This document shows, piece after piece, positions 36,409 to 44,357 of a stretch of 64,000 nt of DNA. Each line of letters opens with the position of its first letter. The first letter of the stretch is position 1. The DNA lies in assembly GCA_900163555.1 (NCBI GenBank), contig FUHX01000072.1, positions 1 through 64,000 on the forward strand, in the 5' to 3' direction. Position numbers and translations under genes: made by a program. Below the pieces are notes generated by a model. The model worked only from the letters and a program-made list of their open reading frames with translations, did no database searches and was not told where the DNA came from. This stretch comes from Actinomycetales bacterium JB111. Lineage in GTDB: Bacteria > Actinomycetota > Actinomycetes > Actinomycetales > Actinomycetaceae.

Positions 36409-38085
36409 ATGAGCAAGATGCAGCGCCGCATCACCGAGCGGCAGTCGGCGCCGGTGACCCTCGACCGCCGCGCGAGCGAGACGAGGCTGACCTCGGGCCG
36501 TTTCGACGTCCTCGTAGTCGGAGGCGGGATCACCGGCGTGAGCGCGGCACTCGACGCCGTCTCCCGTGGGTTGTCGGTGGCGCTCGTCGAGCGCGACGAC
36601 TTCGCGTCCGGCACCTCCTCGGCGTCGTCGAAGATGATCCACGGCGGCCTGCGGTACGTGGAGCAGAAGGAGTTCCGGCTCGTCTACCACTCACTTCTCG
36701 AGCGGCAGCGCATGTTCGAGCGCGCCCCGCACCTGGTGAGTCGGCTCCCGTTCCTCTTCCCGATCTACAAGGAGGACGGCGTGTTCGGGCCGGCGATGGC
36801 CCGCGCGCTCCAGGGTGCGCTGTGGACGTACGACCTTCTCGGCGGATGGCGTATCGGCCAACGGCATCGCCGGATCAGCGCCGCCGAGACGCTCACGCAC
36901 TGCCCCACCCTCCGCACGGAGGGGCTCCTGGGCGGCCTGCTGTACTTCGACTGCCGGACCGACGACGCCCGCCTCACCCTCGGCGTCGCCCGTACGGCGG
37001 CGTCCCTCGGCGCAGTGGTGCTCAATCACGCCGAGGTCGTCTCGCTCGACGATCGAGGCTCGCACTGCGCGTCGATTGTCCGGGTGACGGATCCTGACGG
37101 AACCTCCCGCGATGTCACCGTCGAGAGCACCCTGGTGATCAACGCCGCCGGAGTGTGGAGCGACCAGGTGGCCACGCTCGGCGAGCCCACCCACGACAGT
37201 CGGATCCGTCCCGCGAAGGGCGTGCACGTTGTTGTTCCGTGGGAGAAGGTTCGCAGTCAGTCCACACTCACGTTCCCGATGATCGGCAACGCCCGTGGCA
37301 AGGGTGGCAAGGGCTTCGTGGTTCGTTGGGGCGACCATTGCTACATCGGGACGACTGACAGTCCCTACGACGACGACCTCGACACTCCGCGCTGCACGCG
37401 ACAGGAGGCGCAGGTCCTCATCGACTCGATGAACGCCGCGCTGATCACCGACCTCACGCTCGACGACATCACCGGCACCTGGGCCGGGCTCCGCCCGCTC
37501 ATCGACACCGGCGGAAGCGACACGGCCGAGCTGAGCCGCGAGCACGAGGTGACGGTGCACGGACGCATGGTGACGGTCGCGGGCGGCAAGCTCACGGTGG
37601 CGCGCACGATGGCCGAGATCGCCGTGGACCGCGCGTGCTCGCTCCTGAAGGTCCGACGCCGGGCCCGCACCAAGGACCTCCCCCTCCTCGGCGGAGCCGG
37701 TTTCGACGCCCAGGCGGTCGAGGCCACGGGCGGTCGATTCGGCCACCTCGGAGGGCGCTACGGCGCCGAGTCGCGGTTCATCGACGACCTCGTCGTCGAG
37801 GACCCCGCGCTCGCAGAGCGCCTCGTCGAGGAGCTGCCCTACGTGTGGGCCGAGGTGGTCCACGCGATCCGCCACGAGGGAGCCACCACGGTCGCGGACA
37901 TCCTCGTGCGCCGCATGCCGGTCCGCTACCTCCAGTCGGAGGCGGCCGCACGCGTCGCCCCCAAGGTCGCCGAGGTGCTCGGCCGCGAGCTCGGCGTGCC
38001 GGCGGAAGTCCTCGAGCGGCAGGTCGCCGACCTCGTGGCAGACGTCCGCGCCGAACGCGACGAGCTCGGCATCGGCCGGGTCTGA
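36409..38085 (+). CDS. glpD: Glycerol-3-phosphate dehydrogenase, respiratory (FAD)
   Basis: Oxidises sn-glycerol-3-phosphate to DHAP at the membrane and feeds the quinone pool. The 558-residue product has the FAD fold (DVLVVGGGITGVSAALDAVS), the conserved SGTSSASSKMIHGGLRYVEQ segment, KGVHVVVPW, and the C-terminal DAO_C helical domain (YVWAEVVHAIRHEGATTVAD, read in parts). ATG has AAGGAGA five bases upstream. It diverges from iclR across the shared dyad and so belongs to the same regulon as the kinase. No glycerol facilitator gene is in the window. Confidence 0.92.
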   Translation: MSKMQRRITERQSAPVTLDRRASETRLTSGRFDVLVVGGGITGVSAALDAVSRGLSVALVERDDFASGTSSASSKMIHGGLRYVEQKEFRLVYHSLLERQRMFERAPHLVSRLPFLFPIYKEDGVFGPAMARALQGALWTYDLLGGWRIGQRHRRISAAETLTHCPTLRTEGLLGGLLYFDCRTDDARLTLGVARTAASLGAVVLNHAEVVSLDDRGSHCASIVRVTDPDGTSRDVTVESTLVINAAGVWSDQVATLGEPTHDSRIRPAKGVHVVVPWEKVRSQSTLTFPMIGNARGKGGKGFVVRWGDHCYIGTTDSPYDDDLDTPRCTRQEAQVLIDSMNAALITDLTLDDITGTWAGLRPLIDTGGSDTAELSREHEVTVHGRMVTVAGGKLTVARTMAEIAVDRACSLLKVRRRARTKDLPLLGGAGFDAQAVEATGGRFGHLGGRYGAESRFIDDLVVEDPALAERLVEELPYVWAEVVHAIRHEGATTVADILVRRMPVRYLQSEAAARVAPKVAEVLGRELGVPAEVLERQVADLVADVRAERDELGIGRV

Positions 38086-38179
38086 CTCGCCGGCCCCTGC
38101 CCGCCCACCCGGATCGGGGGCACACTGGTCGAACCGGGCGCTCGTCCCCACGCGCCCACGACGGATCGAGGCGATCGGC

Positions 38180-39400
38180 ATGAGCACCCCATCGGACATC
38201 GTCATCATCGGCGGCGGCCTCGCGGCAGCGAAGACGGCCGAGGCGCTGCGCGAGAACGGGCACACGGGGACGATCACGATCGTCGCGGCCGAGAACCATC
38301 TGCCGTACGAGCGGCCGCCGATCTCGAAGGAGTACCTCGCCGGCACCAAGACCCTCGACGACGCGACCGTGCATCCCGCCGAGTGGTACCGCGCGCACGA
38401 CGTCACCCTGCGCACCGGGGTCACGGCCACCGCGATCGACCCCTCCGCGCACACGGTCGCCCTCGACGACGGCACGTCGCTGCCGTACAACAGGCTCGTC
38501 CTCGCGACCGGGTCGACCGTGCGCCGGCTGCCGGGCGTGAGCGCCGACAACGTCCTCTACCTGCGGACCGTCGAGGACGCCGACGCCATCGCCGCCGCTT
38601 TCGGCGAGGGCAGGCGGCTGGTCGTCGTCGGCGGTGGATGGATCGGCCTCGAGGTGGCGGCCGCGGCCCGGAACGCCGGGACCGAGGTGACGGTCCTCGA
38701 GCGCGCGGACGTGCCGCTCGGGCGGATCCTCGGGAACCGGGTGGCGCAGGTCTTCGCCGACCTGCACCGCGCCCACGGGGTCGACCTGCGCACGGGCGTG
38801 GAGGTCGACGAGATCGTCATCGAGGGCGGCCGCGCCACGGGCGTGCGCCTGGCGGGCGGCGAAACGATCGACGCCGACGCGGTCGTCGTCGGGATCGGCG
38901 TCACGCCGATGACGGAGCTCGTACAGTCCGCGGGCCTCGCCGTCGACGACGGGGTGCTCGTCGATCAGACCCTGCGAACCAGCGACCCGGACATCTGGGC
39001 GGTCGGCGACATCGCCAACCACGACCACCCGGTCCTCGGCCGGCGGATCCGGGTGGAGCACTGGGCCACCGCGCTCAACCAGCCGGCCGCCGCGGCGGCC
39101 TCCCTGCTCGGCACAGACACCCCGTTCACGAACCTGCCCTACTTCTTCTCCGACCAGTACGACCTGGGCTGCGAGTACGTCGGCCACGCCGCCGGGCACG
39201 AGGAGAACGTGGTCGTCCGAGGGGATCTCGGCGCTCGCGAGTTCGTCGCGTTCTGGCTCGACGACGCGAGGCACGTCGTGGCTGCGATGAACGTCAACGT
39301 GTGGGACGTCGTGGACGCGATCAGGCCCGTGATCACCGAGCGCCGGGTCGTCGACCCGGCCCGGCTGGCGGACCCGGACGTGCCGTACGACGAGCTCTAG
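38180..39400 (+). CDS. NAD(P)/FAD-dependent ferredoxin reductase
   Basis: Two-dinucleotide-fold flavoprotein that passes electrons from NAD(P)H to a ferredoxin, typically for a P450 or a Rieske dioxygenase. The 406-residue product has the FAD motif VIIGGGLAAAKTAE, LPYERPPISKEYL, ATGSTVRRLPG, the NAD motif VVVGGGWIGLEVAA, the IWAVGDIA loop and a reductase C-terminal domain (EHWATALNQ, YFFSDQYDLGCEYVG). It follows glpD by 94 bp, and neither a ferredoxin nor an oxygenase gene is adjacent, so its partner is unknown. Confidence 0.88.
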   Translation: MSTPSDIVIIGGGLAAAKTAEALRENGHTGTITIVAAENHLPYERPPISKEYLAGTKTLDDATVHPAEWYRAHDVTLRTGVTATAIDPSAHTVALDDGTSLPYNRLVLATGSTVRRLPGVSADNVLYLRTVEDADAIAAAFGEGRRLVVVGGGWIGLEVAAAARNAGTEVTVLERADVPLGRILGNRVAQVFADLHRAHGVDLRTGVEVDEIVIEGGRATGVRLAGGETIDADAVVVGIGVTPMTELVQSAGLAVDDGVLVDQTLRTSDPDIWAVGDIANHDHPVLGRRIRVEHWATALNQPAAAAASLLGTDTPFTNLPYFFSDQYDLGCEYVGHAAGHEENVVVRGDLGAREFVAFWLDDARHVVAAMNVNVWDVVDAIRPVITERRVVDPARLADPDVPYDEL

Positions 39401-39401
39401 G

Positions 39402-39435
39402 GGCGGGCGGCCACCATCGGCGGGTGCCGCCCGCC
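39402..39435. terminator. Hairpin between convergent ferredoxin reductase and lipoprotein genes
   Basis: Ten-bp stem ggcgggcggc with gccgcccgcc around a 14-nt loop, starting one base after the reductase stop and ending just before the lipoprotein stop. The long loop and missing T-run make it weaker than others in the window. Confidence 0.45.
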
Positions 39436-39440
39436 GCCGC

Positions 39441-40613
39441 CTACGTGCCGGGGCTCCCGGGCGCGACCTCCCCGAACGACGCCACGAGGTAGCGGCCGTC
39501 GTGCACGACGATCCCGTCGCCGGTGCGGCGCAGAAGCTCGGGGACGACGATCGGGCCGGTGGCGGCAGGGTCGTACCCCTGGGCCACCTGTCCGGTCATC
39601 ACGTTGTGCACGCGGAGGGAGTCGCCGTCGCGGACGTACAGGAGGACCCCGCCGGCGGACACGAGATCGACCTCCGGGTCGACGGACTGGGCCCACATCG
39701 TCTGCCCGTCCGCGCCGACGGCGCGCATACCCTCGGCGTCGACCACGACCACCGCGCCCGTCGCAAGGTCGAGCACGGCGTCGCGCACGCCGTCGGCCAC
39801 GACCGTTCCGTCGGTGACGTCGACGAGCGGGCCGGCGCCATCGGGGGCCGCGAGCAGCGCGAGGTCGCCGCCGGGCGACGGGTCGAAGGCGGCCACGAGG
39901 CGGTCCGGGTCCCAGCCGTGCTCCGCCATGGGCACCTCCCACAGCACCTCGCCGGTCGCGGCCTCGGCCCCGCCCAGGGTCTCTCCCGCGACGGTGAGCA
40001 CGATGCCGCCGTACTCGCCGATCACCCGGTCGACGTCGTCCTCGCCCTCGGTGACCGAGGGGTCGCCCGTGCGCGGGTCGAGGGCGGTGCGCCGGCCGGT
40101 GTCCCCCATGGGCCCCTCCGGTGGCGCCGCGAACACGAGGCCCGGTCCCTGGTAGGGGCCGGGCACGTCGACCGGCCCCCACACCTCGGCGCCGGTGACC
40201 AGGTCGTAGGCGGTGGCCGTGACGCCGGCGAACGTGTCGTCGGTCGTCCCGGTGTCGGTGAGGACGGCGATCGGCTCGCCGTCGGGTCCGGTCGAGACCG
40301 TGAAGCCGGTGCAGCTGAGCGGTCGCTCGGCCGTCCAGAGAGCCTCGCCGTCCGAGTCGACGGCGCGGAACTCGAGCGTCCCGGACCCGGTCGCGGGGGC
40401 GAGGTAGACGCCGTCGTGCTCCTGCGGCGCGGAGGACCAGCCGGGGTCGTGCAGCACGGCGTCGCCGAGGATGAGCGGCATCCGCAGCCCCTCGGTGTCG
40501 ACCTCCGCGGGCGCGTGCGCCGCCGACCGCGGCTCCCGGTCCACCTCCGGCTCGGACCCGCAGGCGACAAGGACGAGGGCGGCGATGACGGCGGCCGCCC
40601 ACCGGGCGCGCAT
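39441..40613 (-). CDS. Secreted lipoprotein with PQQ/beta-propeller-like repeats, unknown function
   Basis: The 390-residue product has a lipoprotein signal (MRARWAAAVIAALVLVACGS; lipobox LVAC, Cys about residue 18). After a charged linker it has a series of segments of the type LDPRTGDPSV, AATGEVLWEVPM, DLATGAVVVVDAEG and NVMTGQVAQGYD. These resemble blades of PQQ-like (WD/kelch-type) propellers, so it may be a binding or scaffold protein outside the cell. The start overlaps the ccdA stop (TGATG), so it is the third gene of the dsbA-ccdA operon, which suggests a role in the same extracytoplasmic process. Confidence 0.72.
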   Translation of the reverse strand: MRARWAAAVIAALVLVACGSEPEVDREPRSAAHAPAEVDTEGLRMPLILGDAVLHDPGWSSAPQEHDGVYLAPATGSGTLEFRAVDSDGEALWTAERPLSCTGFTVSTGPDGEPIAVLTDTGTTDDTFAGVTATAYDLVTGAEVWGPVDVPGPYQGPGLVFAAPPEGPMGDTGRRTALDPRTGDPSVTEGEDDVDRVIGEYGGIVLTVAGETLGGAEAATGEVLWEVPMAEHGWDPDRLVAAFDPSPGGDLALLAAPDGAGPLVDVTDGTVVADGVRDAVLDLATGAVVVVDAEGMRAVGADGQTMWAQSVDPEVDLVSAGGVLLYVRDGDSLRVHNVMTGQVAQGYDPAATGPIVVPELLRRTGDGIVVHDGRYLVASFGEVAPGSPGT

Positions 40614-41521
40614 CAGTTCCCCTCGGACCCGAACGTCGGCTGCTCGGGGAGCGGTCCGGCCGGCAGCTCGTCGGTCGAGGTGTCCGCCTCGGCCACGCGG
40701 GTCGCCCGGCCCTGACGCCGGTACCACCACAGCAGGACGAGGCCCGTGACCAGGACGACCGCCACGACGTCGACGACCGGGTTCGCGAGCCGACCCGCCT
40801 GGGTCTGGAGCCAGGCCTGCGCGCCGAGCGGGACGACCTCGGGGGTGCCGACCAGCCCGTTGGTGAGGAGGAAGACCACCCCGACGATGACGATGAGCAG
40901 TCCCGTGATCACGGACGTCGTGTGGAGGTCCCGCCCGAGGAGGGTGAAGGACCGGCCGCGCAGTCGTCGTCGGGCGGTGGCGCCCATGCGGCGCCACGCG
41001 AACGCGATCGCGATGAGCGGCACGACCATGCCGGCGCCGTAGACAGCCAGCAGGAGTCCGGCCTCGACGACCTCGCCACGGGCGGCGGCGAGGGTGAGGA
41101 CGGCCCCGAGGATGGGTCCGGCGCAGAACCCGGCGACGCCGCTGGCCGCGCCGAGCAGGAGGGTCTTCACCAGGCCGGTGCGGGTGTGCGCGCGGGAGTG
41201 GAGGTCCTCGCCGGGGACGAGCCGCGAGGGGTCGAACCCGAACCCGAGCGCCTGGGCGATGCCGAGGACGATGAGGACGATCGACGCCACGAGGACGATG
41301 ACGTCGCGGTGGGTGACGAACAGGGCGCCGAGCGCTCCCGCGCCCACCCCGAGCGGGACGAGGACGAGCAGGAGGCCGGCGAAGAAGACCGCGCCGTGCA
41401 GGAAGAGCCGCGGGCCCGTACCCACGGTGGAGGCGAAGAACGCGGGCATGAGCAGGGCCGCGCACGGGCTGAGCAGCGCGAGGATCCCGCCGACGAACGC
41501 GGCGATCAGGCCGATGTCCAT
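40613..41521 (-). CDS. ccdA: CcdA-type thiol-disulfide transmembrane electron carrier
   Basis: Carries reducing equivalents from cytoplasmic thioredoxin to exported thiol proteins. The 302-residue product has six main helices as two inverted halves, with one redox Cys in each: LLSPCAALLMP near residue 20 and GVAGFCAGPILGA in the second half. There are extra helices and a charged C-terminal tail. It starts three bases after the dsbA-like stop and overlaps the lipoprotein start. Pairing with a secreted CxxC protein fits disulfide reduction or cytochrome c/metal-site assembly, but no cytochrome genes are nearby. Confidence 0.87.
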   Translation of the reverse strand: MDIGLIAAFVGGILALLSPCAALLMPAFFASTVGTGPRLFLHGAVFFAGLLLVLVPLGVGAGALGALFVTHRDVIVLVASIVLIVLGIAQALGFGFDPSRLVPGEDLHSRAHTRTGLVKTLLLGAASGVAGFCAGPILGAVLTLAAARGEVVEAGLLLAVYGAGMVVPLIAIAFAWRRMGATARRRLRGRSFTLLGRDLHTTSVITGLLIVIVGVVFLLTNGLVGTPEVVPLGAQAWLQTQAGRLANPVVDVVAVVLVTGLVLLWWYRRQGRATRVAEADTSTDELPAGPLPEQPTFGSEGN

Positions 41522-41524
41522 GGG

Positions 41525-42301
41525 TCAGCCGACCTGCGCGAGCGCCGCCTCGAAGGCGTCGACGAACGTGTCCGTGGGCTGCGCGCCGACGATCGGCTGC
41601 CCGGCCAGGAGGAAGGACGGGGTGGAGTAGGCGCCGAGGTCGATGCCGAGCTGCTGGTTCGCCGCCACCTGCTGCGCGGTGGACTCCGAGGCCATGTCCG
41701 CCGCGAACCGGTCGGCGTCCAGACCGAGCTCGGTCGCGAGGGCGACCAGCGCCTCGTCGGTCAGCTCGCCCTCGGAGCGGGTTCCGCCGTCGGGGAAGAG
41801 GGCCTCGTGGTACTCGAGGAACGCGCCCTGCTCGGCCGCCGCGTAGACCGCGCGGGCCGCGCGTTCGGACGGCTCGCCGAAGATGTTGACGTCACGGAAC
41901 TCGATCCGCAGCTCTCCCGCGTCCACCCGCTCCATGAGCACGGGGAGCGTCTGATCGCTCCACCTGGCGCAGTACTGGCACTGGAAGTCGGAGAAGACGA
42001 CGAGCGCGACCGGGGCGTCGACGGGCCCCACGGCAAGCCGGTCGTCCTCGGACCGACGCTCGACGCTCGTGAGGTCCTGGGGTGTCACGTCCTGCACCTC
42101 GTCCGGTGCGTCGGGGGCGTCCGGTGCGTCGGGGACCTGGGCCTCGTCCGTCGCGGTGGGGCTCTCCGCGGGCGCGTCGTCGGCGGAGGAATCCCCCCGG
42201 CTCGACTGCACGATGAACGCAATGAGAAGGGCGGCGATCGCAACGACCAGGGCCGGGACGAGCCACTTCGGGACCTCGACCTTCGTGGACTTCTCGGGCA
42301 C
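41525..42301 (-). CDS. DsbA/DsbG-like membrane-anchored thioredoxin-fold protein
   Basis: The 258-residue product has an N-terminal membrane anchor (LVPALVVAIAALLIAFIV), an acidic linker with a PDAPDAPDA repeat, and a DsbA-type thioredoxin domain with active site FQCQYCARW (CQYC). The inserted helical part and the cis-Pro loop YSTPSFLLAG follow. It acts outside the membrane as an oxidant or reductant of secreted thiols. It is the first gene of the minus-strand operon with ccdA and the lipoprotein. Its start is 44 bp from two tandem operators that also face the BlaI-type repressor operon, so both arms should be co-regulated. Confidence 0.88.
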   Translation of the reverse strand: MPEKSTKVEVPKWLVPALVVAIAALLIAFIVQSSRGDSSADDAPAESPTATDEAQVPDAPDAPDAPDEVQDVTPQDLTSVERRSEDDRLAVGPVDAPVALVVFSDFQCQYCARWSDQTLPVLMERVDAGELRIEFRDVNIFGEPSERAARAVYAAAEQGAFLEYHEALFPDGGTRSEGELTDEALVALATELGLDADRFAADMASESTAQQVAANQQLGIDLGAYSTPSFLLAGQPIVGAQPTDTFVDAFEAALAQVG

Positions 42302-42344
42302 AGGCGTGTCTCCCTGGGTGATCGGGGTGGGGGTGAGCTCCGGA

Positions 42345-42380
42345 CGACTATGCCAGATAGTCGACTATCGCGGATAGTCG
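42345..42380. promoter_or_regulatory. Two tandem BlaI-type operators (CGACTAT-N5-ATAGTCG)
   Basis: Two identical 7-bp-arm dyads (42345-42363 and 42362-42380) repeat with a 17-bp period. Together they also create the perfect 14-bp palindrome gatagtcgactatc in the middle. They lie in the 99-bp gap between the divergent dsbA-like gene and the CPVC membrane protein gene. BlaI/MecI repressors bind dyads with ACTA/TAGT-type arms, and such a repressor is encoded 570 bp downstream. That makes autoregulation likely. Confidence 0.8.
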
Positions 42381-42400
42381 ACCTGTGCCACGATGGCCGG

Positions 42401-42955
42401 GTGAACACCTCCGCCCTCCAGCGCCCGGAGACGCGGCCCCGCGCACTCGGCGCGGCGGTGGGCGCGCTCCGCCACTGGCGCGCCCGGCAGATCACTGTCG
42501 CGGCCGCTGCCGCACTCCTCGTCGCTCTGACCATCGGGATCGCGACCGCCCTCATTCCGAACCCGATCTTCGGCCGGGACATCCCGCCGACCTGGTGGAG
42601 CTACCCGGTGTGGCTGCTGACGTCGGCGCTCACGGGGCTGCTCATCGCCACCTATGTCGCTCCGACCGGCAGGCCGGCCCCCGCCAAGGACCGAGGCAGG
42701 CTCGGCGTGGCCGGGGGGCTCCTGACCTGGTTCGCCGTGGGGTGCCCGGTGTGCAACAAGATCGCCCTCCTCGCCCTCGGCTACGCGGGCGCCGTCTCCT
42801 GGTTCGCGCCGCTCCAGCCGCTGCTCGCCGTCGCGGCACTCGTCCTCACCTCGGTCGCGCTCGTCGCGCGCCTGCGCGGCCAGGTGGAGTGCCCGGTCCG
42901 CCCGTCCGGAACCGCCGATGCGGTCGGCGCGACCGACGCGGGGGTCGTCAGATGA
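42401..42955 (+). CDS. Membrane protein with intramembrane CPVC motif, unknown function
   Basis: The 184-residue product has about four helices: one at about residues 30-55, a second at about 68-90, then a pair following a basic loop. The third helix contains VGCPVCNKIALLAL (cysteine pair CPVC), a thioredoxin-like spacing placed in or at the membrane. I do not recognise a named family. GTG start, 20 bp after the second dyad, so the mRNA has a very short leader. It overlaps the repressor start (ATGA). With DsbA and CcdA across the gap, a redox-relay role is plausible. Confidence 0.7.
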   Translation: MNTSALQRPETRPRALGAAVGALRHWRARQITVAAAAALLVALTIGIATALIPNPIFGRDIPPTWWSYPVWLLTSALTGLLIATYVAPTGRPAPAKDRGRLGVAGGLLTWFAVGCPVCNKIALLALGYAGAVSWFAPLQPLLAVAALVLTSVALVARLRGQVECPVRPSGTADAVGATDAGVVR

Positions 42956-43341
42956 GCCCGGAGCAGGCCACGCACGGCGAGATCCCCCGCCTTGGCACGC
43001 TCGAGGCGCGCGTGATGGACGTGCTGTGGGAGCACGGGCCGTCGACCATCCGGGAGGTCATCTCCCGGCTCGCGACCGAGCCCGCGTACACGACGATCGC
43101 GACCGTCCTGGCAAACCTCGACCGCAAGAACCTCGTGACGTCGAGCCGCGCGAAGCATTCGACGACGTACTCGGCACGGCAGAACCGTCACGAGTACACG
43201 GCCGACCTCATGGGGCAGATCCTGCGGTCCAGCGGTGACCGGGCGGCGTCGATCCTCTCGTTCGTCGATGCCATGCCAAAGGACGATCTCGAGCTGTTGC
43301 GCGAGTACCTCGACCGCCGCAACGACCGGGGCCGGACATGA
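42952..43341 (+). CDS. BlaI/MecI/CopY-family transcriptional repressor
   Basis: The 129-residue product is a small winged-helix repressor: LGTLEARVMDVLWEHGPSTIREVISRL, then YTTIATVLANLDRKNLVTSSR (recognition helix, with the TT/TV pattern of BlaI). The C-terminal dimerisation part is LLREYLDRRND-like. It overlaps the CPVC gene upstream and the M56 protease downstream (both ATGA), which gives the classic BlaI-BlaR order. In such systems the protease relieves repression. The tandem dyads upstream are its likely target. No beta-lactamase or penicillin-binding protein gene is adjacent. Confidence 0.9.
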   Translation: MSPEQATHGEIPRLGTLEARVMDVLWEHGPSTIREVISRLATEPAYTTIATVLANLDRKNLVTSSRAKHSTTYSARQNRHEYTADLMGQILRSSGDRAASILSFVDAMPKDDLELLREYLDRRNDRGRT

Positions 43342-44312
43342 CGGCGGGGCTCATCAGCGTCACGCTCCTGCTCGGCGCGGTCGTGCTCGCGTTGGCTGGT
43401 CCGTGGCTGCTGCGCAGCGCGGCGCCTGCGCTCATGCGGATCCCGCGCGCCACGGTCCTCCTCCTGCCGGCCGTCATTGCGATCTGGCTCGGCGCGGTGC
43501 TCGCGATCGGCCCGATGCTGGCGTGGTCCGGCTCCGGCCCCGCCCTCATCCCGGAGTCGGCCGCCCTCGTCTGCCAGCGCTGCCTGGTGGCCGCCAACCC
43601 CCTCGCCATCGGCACCACCGACACGGCCGTCCCCTCCCTGCTGCTCCTTCTCGTCCCCGTGGTGCTCGTCGTCGGCCTGGGGATCGGAGCGCTCGGCGCG
43701 CTCGTGCGCCGCGCCCGGCGGTCCCGCGCGGCAGCGAGGTCGCTGCGCGCGTGCGCTCGAACGCGGACCATTGCCGGCCACCCGGTCTCGGTCATCGAGT
43801 CCGACCACCCCGTGGCGATGGCGTTGCCGGGTCGGCACGGCGGCATCGTCGTCTCGACCGCGGCTCTCGATCGGCTCACCGACGACGAGCTGTCGGCCGT
43901 CATCGCTCACGAACGCGCGCACGTCGAGGAGCACCACCACGCGATCCTCGCGCTCGTCGAGTCGGTCGCCGCCTACCTGCGGTGGATCCCCCTCGTGCGG
44001 TCGATCGCCGACTCGCTCCCCCACTACGTCGAGATCGCCGCCGACAAGCGCGCGCGGGCCGCGGCCGGCACGCCCGCCCTGGTCGGGGCCCTCCTCGCGC
44101 TCGGCGACCGGGACGCCTCCGACGCACCGGGGTTCGCCGCGGCCCTCCACGCGAACGGACCGCATCGGATTCGGGAGATCGTCCAGCCGTCGTCGGGGGC
44201 GGCCGGGGCACTGTCGGCGGGCCTGATCGCCGTCGGCCTGTCCGCCCTCGCCCTCGTGGCCGCGCTCGTGCACGTCCCGTACGTCCTCGCCGTGCTGGGC
44301 GGCTGCGCCTGA
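43338..44312 (+). CDS. M56-family membrane metalloprotease (BlaR1-like signal transducer without sensor domain)
   Basis: The 324-residue product has N-terminal helices, a zinc-protease site HERAH in VIAHERAHVEEHHHAI (HExxH), a downstream acidic ligand candidate (EIAADKRA) and a final helix. The C-terminal penicillin-binding sensor domain of BlaR1 is absent, as in many actinobacterial M56 proteins. It follows the repressor with ATGA overlap and should inactivate it on a signal that is unknown here; the redox neighbours suggest envelope thiol stress. The gap to the next gene is short (45 bp). Confidence 0.88.
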   Translation: MTAGLISVTLLLGAVVLALAGPWLLRSAAPALMRIPRATVLLLPAVIAIWLGAVLAIGPMLAWSGSGPALIPESAALVCQRCLVAANPLAIGTTDTAVPSLLLLLVPVVLVVGLGIGALGALVRRARRSRAAARSLRACARTRTIAGHPVSVIESDHPVAMALPGRHGGIVVSTAALDRLTDDELSAVIAHERAHVEEHHHAILALVESVAAYLRWIPLVRSIADSLPHYVEIAADKRARAAAGTPALVGALLALGDRDASDAPGFAAALHANGPHRIREIVQPSSGAAGALSAGLIAVGLSALALVAALVHVPYVLAVLGGCA

Positions 44313-44357
44313 CCGGCACGGTCGGCCGCACGGGGCCGGACCTGCGAGAGTAGGGCC

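Noticed and set aside
42952-44312. Classical BlaI-BlaR1 beta-lactam resistance locus
   Set aside because: The M56 protein lacks a penicillin-binding sensor domain, and no beta-lactamase or PBP2a-like gene is adjacent.
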